Source of the DNA: BJGV01 sp964013575
GTDB lineage: Bacteria > Pseudomonadota > Gammaproteobacteria > Burkholderiales > Nitrosomonadaceae
DNA length: 64,000 nucleotides
Direction: 5' to 3'
Assembly (NCBI GenBank): GCA_964013575.1
Contig: CAXGWP010000002.1
Location: 1 to 64,000, forward strand
Each line of letters opens with the position of its first letter. Position 1 is the first letter of the stretch. Of this stretch, positions 18,174 through 28,333 are shown in pieces. The notes below the pieces were generated by a model, which worked only from the letters and a program-made list of their open reading frames with translations, was not told where the DNA came from and ran no database searches. Position numbers and translations under genes: made by a program.

Positions 18174-20573
18174 ATGATCAAGATTGAAATAGACGGAAAA
18201 CAAGTATCAGTACCTAAGGGTGGAACCGTCATGGATGGCGCTAAGCAATTAGGTATTTATATACCGCATTTTTGTTATCATAAAAAATTATCGCTTGCGG
18301 CAAACTGTCGCATGTGTCTTGTGGAGGTAGAGAAAGCACCTAAACCTTTACCAGCTTGTTCTACATTTGCTGTTGAAGGAATGAAGGTGTCTTCACATAG
18401 CGAAAAGGCAATTACTGCTCAGAAGGGAGTGATGGAGTTTCTTCTTATTAATCATCCTCTAGATTGCCCGATTTGTGACCAAGGTGGAGAATGTCAGTTG
18501 CAAGATTTAGCTGTAGGGTATGGAGCTGATTCATCAAGATATGAAGAATCAAAGCGTGTTGTGAAAAATAAAAATCTTGGGCCACTTATTTCAACAGATA
18601 TGACTCGATGTATACATTGCACAAGGTGTGTACGTTTTGGTCAAGAAATTGCTAATGTTATGGAATTAGGTATGGCGGGGCGTGGAGAGCATTCTGAAAT
18701 ATTATCTTTTGTTGGTAGCACAGTAGATTCGGAATTATCTGGAAATATGATAGATCTTTGTCCTGTTGGAGCGCTTGTTAGTAAGCCATTTAGATATTCT
18801 GCTCGTACATGGGAATTGTCTAGAAGGAAGTCGATAAGTCCTCATTGTGGTCTCGGTTCAAATTTAATAATACAAATAAAGAAAAATCGTGTAATGCGTG
18901 TATTGCCACGTGAGAATGAAGAGATAAATGAGTGCTGGTTATCAGACAAAGATCGCTTTTCTTATGAAGGTCTTAATTCAGAAGATCGTCTAACTTCACC
19001 TATGATAAAACAAGGTGGAGTATGGAAAGAGTGTGATTGGAAAGCTGCTCTTGAATTTGTTGCGAATAGATTAAAAAATGTAAAAGAAAAATTTGGCTCA
19101 CAGAATATTGGCGCATTAGCTTCACCTCATAGCACTTTAGAAGAATTATATTTGTTACAAAAATTAATTCGTGGTTTGGGTAGTGAAAATATAGATCATA
19201 GGTTACGTCAATCTGATTTTAGTGCAGATGGCCATATGAGCGGATCGCCTTGGCTAGGTATGAATATTGCAGGCATTTCAGATCTTAAATCAATATTAAT
19301 AATTGGTAGTAATTTACGTAAAGATCACCCACTTATAGCACAGCGTATACGTAGAGCAGTAGAAAATGGTGCAGAATTAAACTTGATAAACCCAATAAGT
19401 GATGATTTATTAACAGAAGTTGCTAATCAAGCTATTATTCCGCCTTCAGATATAGTTGTACTTCTTGTGCAAGTATTAAGAGTCATGTTTGATTTAAAGG
19501 AAGAAGAATATCCAGATAACCTGAAAAAAATGCTAGTAGGGTTAGATGATATAAATGATGAGGCGCGTTCAATAGCAGAGAGTCTGATAAATAATAATCC
19601 TGCTTCTATTTTTCTTGGGAATTTAGCACAGCACAATCCACGGTACGCAGATATTCAGTTATTAGCACAGTATATAGCAGAATTAGCAGAAGCAAATTTT
19701 GGTGTTCTGGGTGCAGCTGCAAATAGTGTGGGAGCTTATATAGCTGGAGCAATTCCTACTAAGAATTTTATAGAGGAATCAGAAAATGGGGGATACAATA
19801 CATACCAAATGCTAGGAATGGATGCTTCTATCACTAAGCCATGTCGAGCATATATATTATTAAATTTAGAACCGGAGCTTGATACTTATAACCCACAGAA
19901 AGCAGTAAAAACCTTAAATTCAGCAGATTTAGTTGTAATGATGAGCTCATATAAGAAGAATGTTGCTGCTGATACAGATTATGCTGATGTAATGCTTCCG
20001 ATTTCTCCTTTCACTGAAACCTCAGGAACTTTTATCAATACAGAAGGACGTGTACAAAATTTTAATGGTGTTGTTTCCCCTTTAGGAGAAACACGGCCCG
20101 CATGGAAGGTATTAAGAGTATTAGGCAATCTTCTACAGTTAGAAGGTTTTAATTTTGATACTCCTGAACAAGTATATTCGGAAGTTATACCTGAAGGTTT
20201 TGATATTAAAAATCTTTTAAATAATAAATTAAGTAATTTAACAATAAGTGAATTCTCTCAAGAAAATGAAGGAGTTCAACGTATTGCCGAAGTACCAATT
20301 TATCAGGCTGACCCAATTGTACGTCATGCAGAGTCATTACAGCTTACTCATGATGCTATTGAAGAGCCTGTAGTATGGATGCCAGAAAATTTACTTGAGG
20401 AATTTGGTTTAAGTATAGGTGATAAAGTAGAAGTAAAGCAGGGCGAAGGTGAGGTTTTGTTAAGGGTAGATTGTGATAATAAAATACCTTCTGGCTGTGT
20501 TCGACTTGTGACTGCACACTCAATGACAGCATGTCTTGGTGACATGTTTGGGAATATAACAATAAAAAAATGA
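18174..20573 (+). CDS. nuoG: NADH-quinone oxidoreductase subunit G
   Basis: 75-kDa subunit that wires electrons from NuoF/E to NuoI. 799 aa. Ferredoxin-like [2Fe-2S] N1b ligands are C34, C45, C48 and C62. N5 is in HPLDCPICDQGGEC and N4 in CIHCTRCVRFG with CPVGAL. Where E. coli NuoG binds the extra cluster N7 (CxxCxxxC) this protein has SPHCGLGS with one Cys, so N7 is absent. The remainder is a degenerate molybdopterin-oxidoreductase fold. The ATG at 18174 has no visible Shine-Dalgarno despite the 80-bp spacer after nuoF. Confidence 0.97.
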   Translation: MIKIEIDGKQVSVPKGGTVMDGAKQLGIYIPHFCYHKKLSLAANCRMCLVEVEKAPKPLPACSTFAVEGMKVSSHSEKAITAQKGVMEFLLINHPLDCPICDQGGECQLQDLAVGYGADSSRYEESKRVVKNKNLGPLISTDMTRCIHCTRCVRFGQEIANVMELGMAGRGEHSEILSFVGSTVDSELSGNMIDLCPVGALVSKPFRYSARTWELSRRKSISPHCGLGSNLIIQIKKNRVMRVLPRENEEINECWLSDKDRFSYEGLNSEDRLTSPMIKQGGVWKECDWKAALEFVANRLKNVKEKFGSQNIGALASPHSTLEELYLLQKLIRGLGSENIDHRLRQSDFSADGHMSGSPWLGMNIAGISDLKSILIIGSNLRKDHPLIAQRIRRAVENGAELNLINPISDDLLTEVANQAIIPPSDIVVLLVQVLRVMFDLKEEEYPDNLKKMLVGLDDINDEARSIAESLINNNPASIFLGNLAQHNPRYADIQLLAQYIAELAEANFGVLGAAANSVGAYIAGAIPTKNFIEESENGGYNTYQMLGMDASITKPCRAYILLNLEPELDTYNPQKAVKTLNSADLVVMMSSYKKNVAADTDYADVMLPISPFTETSGTFINTEGRVQNFNGVVSPLGETRPAWKVLRVLGNLLQLEGFNFDTPEQVYSEVIPEGFDIKNLLNNKLSNLTISEFSQENEGVQRIAEVPIYQADPIVRHAESLQLTHDAIEEPVVWMPENLLEEFGLSIGDKVEVKQGEGEVLLRVDCDNKIPSGCVRLVTAHSMTACLGDMFGNITIKK

Positions 20574-20595
20574 TAGCTAGAGACAGGATTTATTA

Positions 20596-21696
20596 ATGGA
20601 ACAGGCACAACAATTGTTTGGAGAATTTTTTGGTATAGAGTGGGGTGCAGTGATATTCTCGCTGTCCAAGAATTTAGCTTTGATTTTTGCAATAGTTATT
20701 CCGTTGTTACTAGCTGTAGCATATTTGACATTTGCGGAAAGAAAAATTATAGCTTCTATGCAAATTAGAGTTGGCCCAAATAGAGTAACTTTTTTTGGTA
20801 TTCCCTGGTTAGGAGGTTGGGGACAGCCTATTGCAGATGCAGTTAAGGCAATGATGAAAGAAATTGTTGTGCCAAATGGTGCTAATAAAGCTTTATTTAT
20901 ATTAGGTCCAATCTTAACTATTGCACCTGCTTTAGCTGCATGGGCAGTAGTGCCTTTTTCACCAGAAATGGTTCTAGCAGATATTAATGCAGGGTTACTT
21001 TATATTTTAGCTATGACTTCTATGGGAGTTTATGGTGTCATTATTGCAGGTTGGGCATCTAATTCTAAATATGCATTTTTAGGTACAATGCGTACTGCTG
21101 CTCAGGTTGTTTCATATGAATTAGCGATGGGGTTTGCATTGGTATGTGTATTGATGATGTCGCATAGTTTAAATCTAGGTGATATTGTGAATGGGCAACA
21201 GGGTGGGAGTTTAATAAACTGGTATTGGCTACCATTGTTCCCTATGTTTCTAGTGTATTTTATTTCTGGTGTGGCAGAAACAAACCGTGCACCTTTCGAT
21301 GTGGCTGAAGGTGAGTCTGAAATAGTTGCAGGTTTTCATGTTGAATATTCTGGGATGGCATTTACTGTATTTTTTCTTGCTGAATACTCAAATATGATTT
21401 TGGTAGCAACACTTTCTAGTTTAATGTTTCTGGGAGGTTGGTTACCACCGTTTGATATAGCTCCATTTACACTAATTCCTGGATTCATTTGGTTATTATT
21501 AAAAATTGCGTTTTTGTTATTTTGTTTTCTTTGGTTCCGTGCTACTTTCCCACGTTATCGCTATGATCAGATAATGCGTCTTGGTTGGAAAGTATTTATA
21601 CCCATAACATTGGTATGGATTGTTTTCTTAGGTGGGGTTATGCAACTGCCTCCACCTTTATTAAATATGTTTCCGTTCAATTTGTGGTTTCATTGA
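20596..21696 (+). CDS. nuoH: NADH-quinone oxidoreductase subunit H
   Basis: Membrane subunit of complex I that helps form the quinone tunnel. 366 aa with about eight spans. Signatures: YLTFAERKIIASMQIRVGPNRV near residue 45, and the acidic loop ETNRAPFDVAEGESEIVAGF near residue 230. A PPP tract occurs near the C-terminus (MQLPPPLLN), a likely EF-P-dependent stall site. It is 22 bp after nuoG. Confidence 0.98.
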   Translation: MEQAQQLFGEFFGIEWGAVIFSLSKNLALIFAIVIPLLLAVAYLTFAERKIIASMQIRVGPNRVTFFGIPWLGGWGQPIADAVKAMMKEIVVPNGANKALFILGPILTIAPALAAWAVVPFSPEMVLADINAGLLYILAMTSMGVYGVIIAGWASNSKYAFLGTMRTAAQVVSYELAMGFALVCVLMMSHSLNLGDIVNGQQGGSLINWYWLPLFPMFLVYFISGVAETNRAPFDVAEGESEIVAGFHVEYSGMAFTVFFLAEYSNMILVATLSSLMFLGGWLPPFDIAPFTLIPGFIWLLLKIAFLLFCFLWFRATFPRYRYDQIMRLGWKVFIPITLVWIVFLGGVMQLPPPLLNMFPFNLWFH

Positions 21697-21710
21697 GATG
21701 GGGGTTATAG

Positions 21711-22199
21711 ATGAATCGCATAAAAGACTTCTTTAGCACTTTCCTATTAATTGAGTTACTTAAAGGGATGATGCTAACTGGCCGCTATTTGTTTGCTCGG
21801 AAAATTACAGTACATTTTCCAGAAGAAAAGACACCACAATCACCTAGGTTTAGAGGGCTGCATGCGTTACGCAGATATCCCAATGGGGAAGAGCGCTGCA
21901 TTGCATGTAAATTATGTGAGTCAGTTTGCCCTGCATTAGCCATAACAATTGATTCAGCACAAAGAGAAGATGGAACCCGCCGTACAACACGCTATGATAT
22001 TGATCTTACAAAATGTATATTTTGTGGGTTTTGTGAAGAATCCTGTCCAGTTGATTCTATTGTTGAGACTCGTATCCTTGAATATCATGGAGAAAAGAGA
22101 GGAGACTTAGTTTATACCAAGGAGATGCTGCTTGCCGTTGGAGATAGGTATGAAGATCAAATAGCAAAGGATAGACAGGTAGATGCAAGCTATCGATAA
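21711..22199 (+). CDS. nuoI: NADH-quinone oxidoreductase subunit I
   Basis: Peripheral-arm ferredoxin subunit carrying two [4Fe-4S] clusters (N6a, N6b) on the route to N2. 162 aa. Ligand sets are C63, C66, C69, C73-P and C102, C105, C108, C112-P. An N-terminal amphipathic segment attaches it to the membrane arm. It lies 14 bp after nuoH with GGGGG-type sequence upstream. Confidence 0.98.
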   Translation: MNRIKDFFSTFLLIELLKGMMLTGRYLFARKITVHFPEEKTPQSPRFRGLHALRRYPNGEERCIACKLCESVCPALAITIDSAQREDGTRRTTRYDIDLTKCIFCGFCEESCPVDSIVETRILEYHGEKRGDLVYTKEMLLAVGDRYEDQIAKDRQVDASYR

Positions 22200-22216
22200 T
22201 TTTTTTTTATAAACTT

Positions 22217-22825
22217 ATGGATTTCATCGAAATAATTTTTTATTTTTTTTCTACAGTTCTGGTGCTTTCTGCTTTAGGCGTTATTACTTCTCATAACCCT
22301 GTGCATGCGGCGTTACTTTTGGTATTGGCATTCTTTACTTCTGCTGGGCTTTGGTTGTTGCTAGAGGCAGAATTTCTCGCAATCACATTAGTCTTAGTGT
22401 ATGTAGGGGCAGTGATGGTGCTTTTCTTATTTGTCGTAATGATGCTAGATATAAACCTTGATCGTTTACGTGAAGGTTATTGGAAATGGTTTCCTTTTGG
22501 CTCTCTGTTAGCTGTAGTTATGGCGGCTGAAGTAGCAATGGTTTTAATTAATAAAAATTTTGGTATTGATCAAATGCCTGTACCACCACCGCATGCTCCT
22601 GATTATAGCAATACAAAAGAACTAGGTGGTTTGATCTATACTGAATATGTGTATGCTTTTGAATTAGCCGCGGTAATTCTTTTAGTGGCAATGGTTTCAG
22701 CGATCGCATTAACTTTACGGAGTCGTTCAAAAATAAAATTTATGGAACCATCTCAACAAGTAGTAGTTAAAAAGAAAGACAGAATACGGGTGGTATCGAT
22801 GCCATCTGAGAAAAGAGAGAAATAA
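22217..22825 (+). CDS. nuoJ: NADH-quinone oxidoreductase subunit J
   Basis: Membrane subunit of complex I, 202 aa, five hydrophobic spans. The third span contains the conserved VLVYVGAVMVLFLFVVMML with the pi-bulge region important for coupling. A periplasmic loop near residue 118 contains VPPPH, a triple proline. The C-terminal 25 residues are basic and charged. It starts 17 bp after nuoI without a clear Shine-Dalgarno. Confidence 0.97.
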   Translation: MDFIEIIFYFFSTVLVLSALGVITSHNPVHAALLLVLAFFTSAGLWLLLEAEFLAITLVLVYVGAVMVLFLFVVMMLDINLDRLREGYWKWFPFGSLLAVVMAAEVAMVLINKNFGIDQMPVPPPHAPDYSNTKELGGLIYTEYVYAFELAAVILLVAMVSAIALTLRSRSKIKFMEPSQQVVVKKKDRIRVVSMPSEKREK

Positions 22826-22868
22826 TTTATAGAAAGATTTTAGTATTTTCAAATAAGGGGTAGTTCGT

Positions 22869-23174
22869 TTGATATCGTTGTCTCATTATCTGGCACTTGG
22901 TGCCATTTTATTTTCAATTGGCATTGTTGGCATTTTTTTAAATCGAAAGAATGTAATAATCTTGTTGATGGCTATTGAGCTAATGTTACTAGCAGTCAAT
23001 ATGAATTTTGTTGCTTTTTCTTATTATCTTCAAGATTTATCAGGCCAAATATTTGTATTTTTTATATTAACTGTAGCAGCTGCTGAGGCTGCAATCGGTT
23101 TGGCAATATTAGTGGTGTTGTTTAGAAATATTAGAACTATTAACGTTGATGATTTAGATAAGCTTAAGGGATAA
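22869..23174 (+). CDS. nuoK: NADH-quinone oxidoreductase subunit K
   Basis: Small antiporter-like membrane subunit (MnhC/MrpC family), 101 aa, three spans. The conserved membrane Glu residues of the proton path are seen in LLMAIELMLLAVN and AAAEAAIGLAI. The start is TTG at 22869 with TAAGGGG (22854-22860) 8 bases upstream; this gives exactly the family length and the standard N-terminus ISLSHYL. Confidence 0.97.
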   Translation: MISLSHYLALGAILFSIGIVGIFLNRKNVIILLMAIELMLLAVNMNFVAFSYYLQDLSGQIFVFFILTVAAAEAAIGLAILVVLFRNIRTINVDDLDKLKG

Positions 23175-23225
23175 ATTTCTGAGATGGGTTGTTGAATAAA
23201 TACCCCAAGATAAATACAAAGCCAT

Positions 23226-25175
23226 ATGATTGAAATTCAAAAACTTTATTTATTGGTTCCATTAGCTCCCTTAGTTGGATTTATTTTTGCTGGATTATTA
23301 GGGCGTGTGATAGGTGTGACATGGAGTCATCGTATTACTATTGGCATGATGTTTGTATGTTTGGCAGCATCTATTACCATTTTTATCGATGTGGCAAATG
23401 GGAATACCTATAATGGAAGCATCTATACCTGGATGACTATTGGCGAAACCAACTTAGAGATTGGGTTTCTGATTGATAAGCTTTCTGCCACAATGATGGT
23501 TGTTGTTAGTCTTGTATCCCTTATGGTTCATATCTATACCATAGGCTATATGCAGGGTGACCCTGGTTACCAGAGATTTTTTAGTTATATATCCCTTTTT
23601 ACTTTTGCAATGATGGCATTAGTAATGTCTAATAATTTCCTTCAACTTTTCTTTGGTTGGGAAGCGGTTGGCTTAGTTTCATATCTGTTGATTGGTTTTT
23701 GGTATACCAGGCCAACAGCGATTTATGCAAATTTGAAAGCTTTTTTGGTTAATCGTGTTGGTGATTTTGGTTTTCTTCTTGGTATAGGTTTAGTTTTAGT
23801 AAATTTTGGATCATTGGATTATATAGCAGTATTTGATCAGGCACCCAGAATAGCTTCTCAGAGCATTGAAATTATTCCTGGTTTGCCGTGGATGCTTATA
23901 TCTGTAATATGTATTCTTTTATTTATTGGTGCGATGGGAAAATCTGCACAGTTTCCATTGCATGTCTGGTTGCCTGATTCTATGGAGGGGCCTACACCAA
24001 TATCAGCTTTGATTCATGCAGCAACAATGGTAACTGCAGGTATTTTTATGGTGGCACGTATGTCTCCATTATTTGAATTATCTGATACAGCCTTAACTGT
24101 TATGTTGGTAATAGGTAGTATCACTACTTTATTTATGGCATTGGTTGCGATTGTTCAAAATGATATAAAGCGGGTTGTTGCATATTCAACTTTATCGCAG
24201 CTTGGTTATATGACAGTAGCATTAGGTGTATCAGCCTATTCAGTAGGAATATTTCATCTTATGACACATGCATTCTTTAAGGCAGTGCTATTTCTTGGAG
24301 CAGGGTCTGTAATTATTGCAATGCATCACGAGCAAGATATGAGGAAAATGGGTGGTCTTAAAGAATATATGCCGGTTACTTATGTGACAATGCTTATTGC
24401 TGGATTAGCTAATATTGGATTCCCAGGGCTTTCTGGTTTTTTCTCAAAAGATTCAATTATTGAGGCAGTGCACTTTTCTGATATTGCTGGATCAAGCTTT
24501 GCATATTTTTGTGTCTTAACAACAGTATTTGTTACTGCATTTTATACATTCCGTATGTTATTTATGACTTTCCATGGTAGTCCACGTATGGATAAACATA
24601 CTAAAGAGCATTTACATGAATCACCATGGGTAGTTACTTTACCTCTTCTTGTTTTAGTAATACCGGCAATTGGAGCAGGCTGGTTCATTGAACCAATGAT
24701 ATTTGGTAATTATTTTGGAGATGCCATCCAGATTGGATCACAGCATGATGCAGTTGCTAAATTGGGAGCTCAATTTCATAGTATTTGGGGAATGATTTTA
24801 CATGGACTAATGACGTTACCATTTTGGCTTTTAGTCGGAGGTATTTTTACTGCTTGGTATCTATATATGGTGAACCCTGATATGCCAGGAAAAATTAAGC
24901 AGATATTTAGGCCTATTTCTAATTTGTTAGAACACAAATATTATATTGATGAGCTTTATTCTTGGTTGTTTGCTGGTGGGGCGCGTAGTTTAGGTCATGT
25001 TTTTTGGAAATTTGGTGATGTAAAGGTAATTGATGGATTCTTTGTGAATGGTTCTGCTCGCGTAGTTGTTTGGGCTGCTGCAATTATTCGTAAATTTCAG
25101 TCAGGGTATATCTATCATTATGCGTTTACTATGATTGTAGGCGTATTTGTTCTACTAAGTTTCTGGTTATATTAG
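23226..25175 (+). CDS. nuoL: NADH-quinone oxidoreductase subunit L
   Basis: Distal antiporter-like proton-pumping subunit, 649 aa, at least 14 spans plus the long lateral helix. Proton-path residues are in FFGWEAVGLVSYLLIGF (Glu in span 5) and GKSAQFPLHVWLPDSMEGPTPISALIHAATMV (Lys and His in spans 7-8). DIKRVVAYSTLSQLGYM follows. It lies 51 bp after nuoK. Confidence 0.98.
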   Translation: MIEIQKLYLLVPLAPLVGFIFAGLLGRVIGVTWSHRITIGMMFVCLAASITIFIDVANGNTYNGSIYTWMTIGETNLEIGFLIDKLSATMMVVVSLVSLMVHIYTIGYMQGDPGYQRFFSYISLFTFAMMALVMSNNFLQLFFGWEAVGLVSYLLIGFWYTRPTAIYANLKAFLVNRVGDFGFLLGIGLVLVNFGSLDYIAVFDQAPRIASQSIEIIPGLPWMLISVICILLFIGAMGKSAQFPLHVWLPDSMEGPTPISALIHAATMVTAGIFMVARMSPLFELSDTALTVMLVIGSITTLFMALVAIVQNDIKRVVAYSTLSQLGYMTVALGVSAYSVGIFHLMTHAFFKAVLFLGAGSVIIAMHHEQDMRKMGGLKEYMPVTYVTMLIAGLANIGFPGLSGFFSKDSIIEAVHFSDIAGSSFAYFCVLTTVFVTAFYTFRMLFMTFHGSPRMDKHTKEHLHESPWVVTLPLLVLVIPAIGAGWFIEPMIFGNYFGDAIQIGSQHDAVAKLGAQFHSIWGMILHGLMTLPFWLLVGGIFTAWYLYMVNPDMPGKIKQIFRPISNLLEHKYYIDELYSWLFAGGARSLGHVFWKFGDVKVIDGFFVNGSARVVVWAAAIIRKFQSGYIYHYAFTMIVGVFVLLSFWLY

Positions 25176-25256
25176 GGATAAAGATATGGGGTTTTTGAAC
25201 TGCTATATCTTTGAAATTAAGGGTAGCTAAAATCTAATAAATAGAATGGAATAAAT

Positions 25257-26741
25257 ATGTTGTTTGGTTTTCCTTTATTAAGTCTAGTTATCTGGCTGCC
25301 AATTTTAATTGGTATGCTAGTGTTTGCTACTGGTAGTGATCAAAATGCGCGCTTAGCTAGATTGATAGCATTGGTAGGATCAATATTAAGCTTTTTAGTA
25401 GCGATTCCGTTATATACTCAATTTGATCCAGCTATGCTTGGTATGCAATTTGTTGAATATCATAATTGGATTGAACGTTTTAATATTCACTATCACTTGG
25501 GTATAGATGGCATATCTATGCCCTTGATTTTATTAAATTGTTTTATTACTCCATTAGTAGTTCTTGCTGGTTGGAAAGTAATACAAAACCGAGTTTCTCA
25601 GTATATGGGAGCATTCCTAGTTATGTCTGGGATTGTTAATGGTGTTTTCTCATCACTTGATGCTATTTTATTTTATGTATTTTGGGAGGCATCATTAATT
25701 CCAATGTTCCTAATAATTGGTGTTTGGGGTGGCCCTAATAGAGTTTATGCTGCGATCAAATTTTTTCTTTATACCCTCATGGGTTCGTTATTAATGTTGG
25801 TCGCATTTATATATCTTTACTATATGTCAGGTGGTAGTTTCTCAATACTTGATTACCATGAATTATCGTTGCCACTAACCCCACAAATTTTAATATTTGT
25901 TGCATTCTTATTAGCATTTGCAGTTAAGGTGCCAATGTGGCCAGTTCATACTTGGTTGCCTGATGCACATGTTGAAGCGCCTACTGGTGGTTCAATTGTT
26001 TTAGCAGCTATATTATTAAAATTAGGTGGGTATGGTTTCCTAAGGTACTCCTTACCGATTGTTCCAGATGCTAGTCACTATCTTGCAGATATGATGATAA
26101 TTCTGTCACTAACTGCGGTTGTATATATTGGATTAATTGCCTTAATACAGGCAGATATGAAGAAACTTATAGCTTATTCTTCAGTTTCCCATATGGGGTT
26201 TGTTACCTTGGGATTCTTCTTGTTTAATACCTATGGTATTGAGGGTGCAATGGTACAGATGGTTTCACATGGGTTTATTTCTGGGGCAATGTTTCTTTCT
26301 GTAGGTGTGATGTATGATCGACTACACTCTCGCCAGATTTCTGATTATGGTGGTGTAGCAAATAAAATGCCTATATTTGCAGCATTCTTTATGTTATTTG
26401 CAATGGCAAATGCAGGTTTACCCGGCACCAGTGGTTTCGTTGGAGAATTTATGGTTATCATGGCTGCGATAGAAATAAATTTTTGGTATGCTTTTTTAGC
26501 AGCTACAACACTTATTTTTGGTGCTGCTTATACCTTGTGGATGTATAAAAGGGTGGTATTTGGCGTGGTAGTAAATTCTAAAGTTGAAACATTAAGTGAC
26601 GTTACTATCCGAGAAATTCTTATATTAACGATTCTAGCAGCTGCTGTTCTATGGATTGGTCTTTATCCAATGCCCTTAACAGAAGTTATGCATGTAACAG
26701 TAGATGATTTATTAGCACACATGTCGCGCAGTAAATTGTAG
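25257..26741 (+). CDS. nuoM: NADH-quinone oxidoreductase subunit M
   Basis: Antiporter-like proton-pumping subunit in the middle of the membrane arm. 494 aa, about 14 spans. Conserved residues are in YVFWEASLIPMFLIIGVWGG (Glu, span 5), AFAVKVPMWPVHTWLPDAHVEAPTGGSI (Lys and His) and DMKKLIAYSSVSHMGFV. TGGA at 25246-25249 precedes the ATG. An 81-bp spacer after nuoL holds nothing recognisable. Confidence 0.98.
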   Translation: MLFGFPLLSLVIWLPILIGMLVFATGSDQNARLARLIALVGSILSFLVAIPLYTQFDPAMLGMQFVEYHNWIERFNIHYHLGIDGISMPLILLNCFITPLVVLAGWKVIQNRVSQYMGAFLVMSGIVNGVFSSLDAILFYVFWEASLIPMFLIIGVWGGPNRVYAAIKFFLYTLMGSLLMLVAFIYLYYMSGGSFSILDYHELSLPLTPQILIFVAFLLAFAVKVPMWPVHTWLPDAHVEAPTGGSIVLAAILLKLGGYGFLRYSLPIVPDASHYLADMMIILSLTAVVYIGLIALIQADMKKLIAYSSVSHMGFVTLGFFLFNTYGIEGAMVQMVSHGFISGAMFLSVGVMYDRLHSRQISDYGGVANKMPIFAAFFMLFAMANAGLPGTSGFVGEFMVIMAAIEINFWYAFLAATTLIFGAAYTLWMYKRVVFGVVVNSKVETLSDVTIREILILTILAAAVLWIGLYPMPLTEVMHVTVDDLLAHMSRSKL

Positions 26742-26777
26742 AAAATAAGATGTAAATCTCTATAAAGAGGAAAATGA

Positions 26778-28220
26778 ATGAATTTTCTTGCACCTAATTT
26801 AGTTCCTGCCTATCCGGAGATATTTCTTCTGATAATGGTATGTGTGGCGTTATTAGCTGAAATTTTAGTAGGAAATAAATTGCGCTATATTTCATATATT
26901 TTAGCTCAGATCGCACTCTTTGGGTGTGCACTCATTACTTTTTTCACTGCTTCAACTGAAGTTGTTTACACTTTCTCAGGCATGTTTGTAGATGATGCTT
27001 TGGCTGATGCACTAAAGCTAATTATATATATAACAGTATCTATATTTCTCGTTTATTCCCATAAATATATTGCAATGCGTGGTATGTTCAGTGGGGAGTT
27101 CTTTAGTTTAGTTCTATTTGCTACGCTTGGTATGATGGTTATGATTTCAGCTAGTAGTTTCCTTACACTTTATCTGGGATTGGAGCTTTTATCGTTGTCG
27201 CTTTATGCCATGGTTGCATTGCAACGTGATTCTGTGGTTGCAACTGAATCTGCAATGAAATTTTTTATTTTAGGGGCGCTCGCTTCTGGATTCTTATTAT
27301 ATGGGATGTCATTAGTCTATGGGGCAACAGGTGGCGCTCTAAATATTACCCATGTTGCAGAAATCATCCAATCTGGTGTTGATAACCAAAAAGTTCTTAT
27401 AGTAGGTTTGGTTTTTATTATTGCCGGAATCAGTTTTAAACTTAGTGTGGCTCCTTTCCATATGTGGGTTCCAGATGTATATCATGGTGCTCCTACAGCA
27501 GTTGTATTATTTATTGGATCAGCACCTAAATTAGCAGCCTTTGGTTTTATTATGCGCTTATTAGTTGATGGGATGGGTGGATTAGTTGCTGACTGGCAAG
27601 GAATGCTTATTATTATAGCAATACTATCAATGGTGGTTGGTAATTTTGCTGCAATTGTACAGACTAATATTAAACGTATGCTTGCATATTCTACTATTTC
27701 TCATATGGGGTTTATGCTTCTTGGCATCATTAGTGCTAATAGTAATGGTTATAGTTCTGCAATGTTTTATATGGTTGTCTATGTCATTATTACCCTTGGT
27801 ACATTTGGCATGATCATGCTACTTTCACGCGAAGATTATGAGGTGGAAAAACTTGAAGATTTTAAAGGACTTAATAGGCGGAGTCCTTGGTATGCTTTTA
27901 TTACTTTATTATTTATGTTTTCATTGGCAGGAATACCGCCTACAGTTGGATTTTATGCAAAATTATCGGTATTGCAGTCAATTTTAGGAATAGGTTATAT
28001 TTGGTTAGCTATTGTAGCGGTATTATTTTCCTTGGTAGGTGCCTTCTATTATTTACGTATTGTTAAGCTCATGTATTTTGATGAGCCCGAATTTACTGAT
28101 CCTATTGCACCAAATGGTGATGTTGAATTATTGATAGGTATAAATGCTATGGCTGTGCTTATTCTTGGTATTTTTCCTCAGACACTTATGACGCTATGTG
28201 TTTATGCTCTTCATTATTAA
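26778..28220 (+). CDS. nuoN: NADH-quinone oxidoreductase subunit N
   Basis: Third antiporter-like subunit, next to the quinone module. 480 aa. Signatures are LGLELLSLSLYAMVAL, FKLSVAPFHMWVPDVYHGAPT and NIKRMLAYSTISHMGFMLLG. GAGG (26767-26770) is 7 bases before the ATG at 26778; an overlapping ATG at 26774 is out of frame. Last gene of the complete 14-gene complex I operon. Confidence 0.98.
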   Translation: MNFLAPNLVPAYPEIFLLIMVCVALLAEILVGNKLRYISYILAQIALFGCALITFFTASTEVVYTFSGMFVDDALADALKLIIYITVSIFLVYSHKYIAMRGMFSGEFFSLVLFATLGMMVMISASSFLTLYLGLELLSLSLYAMVALQRDSVVATESAMKFFILGALASGFLLYGMSLVYGATGGALNITHVAEIIQSGVDNQKVLIVGLVFIIAGISFKLSVAPFHMWVPDVYHGAPTAVVLFIGSAPKLAAFGFIMRLLVDGMGGLVADWQGMLIIIAILSMVVGNFAAIVQTNIKRMLAYSTISHMGFMLLGIISANSNGYSSAMFYMVVYVIITLGTFGMIMLLSREDYEVEKLEDFKGLNRRSPWYAFITLLFMFSLAGIPPTVGFYAKLSVLQSILGIGYIWLAIVAVLFSLVGAFYYLRIVKLMYFDEPEFTDPIAPNGDVELLIGINAMAVLILGIFPQTLMTLCVYALHY

Positions 28221-28333
28221 TACAAATATTCTAATTAAATTTAGCTTTATTTTTATGAAATAACAGAAAAGTATTTAGGTGTTTCTGTATTGGGGTACTA
28301 GGTATCATTATATTTTTTCAAGGAGAATTAATT

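Noticed and set aside
20348..20692. Minus-strand frame across the nuoG-nuoH junction
   Set aside because: It lies opposite two conserved genes, has no ribosome site and matches no family.
28263..28288. 7-bp stem after nuoN as a terminator of the nuo operon
   Set aside because: The loop is 12 nt, the stem is weak and no T-tract follows.
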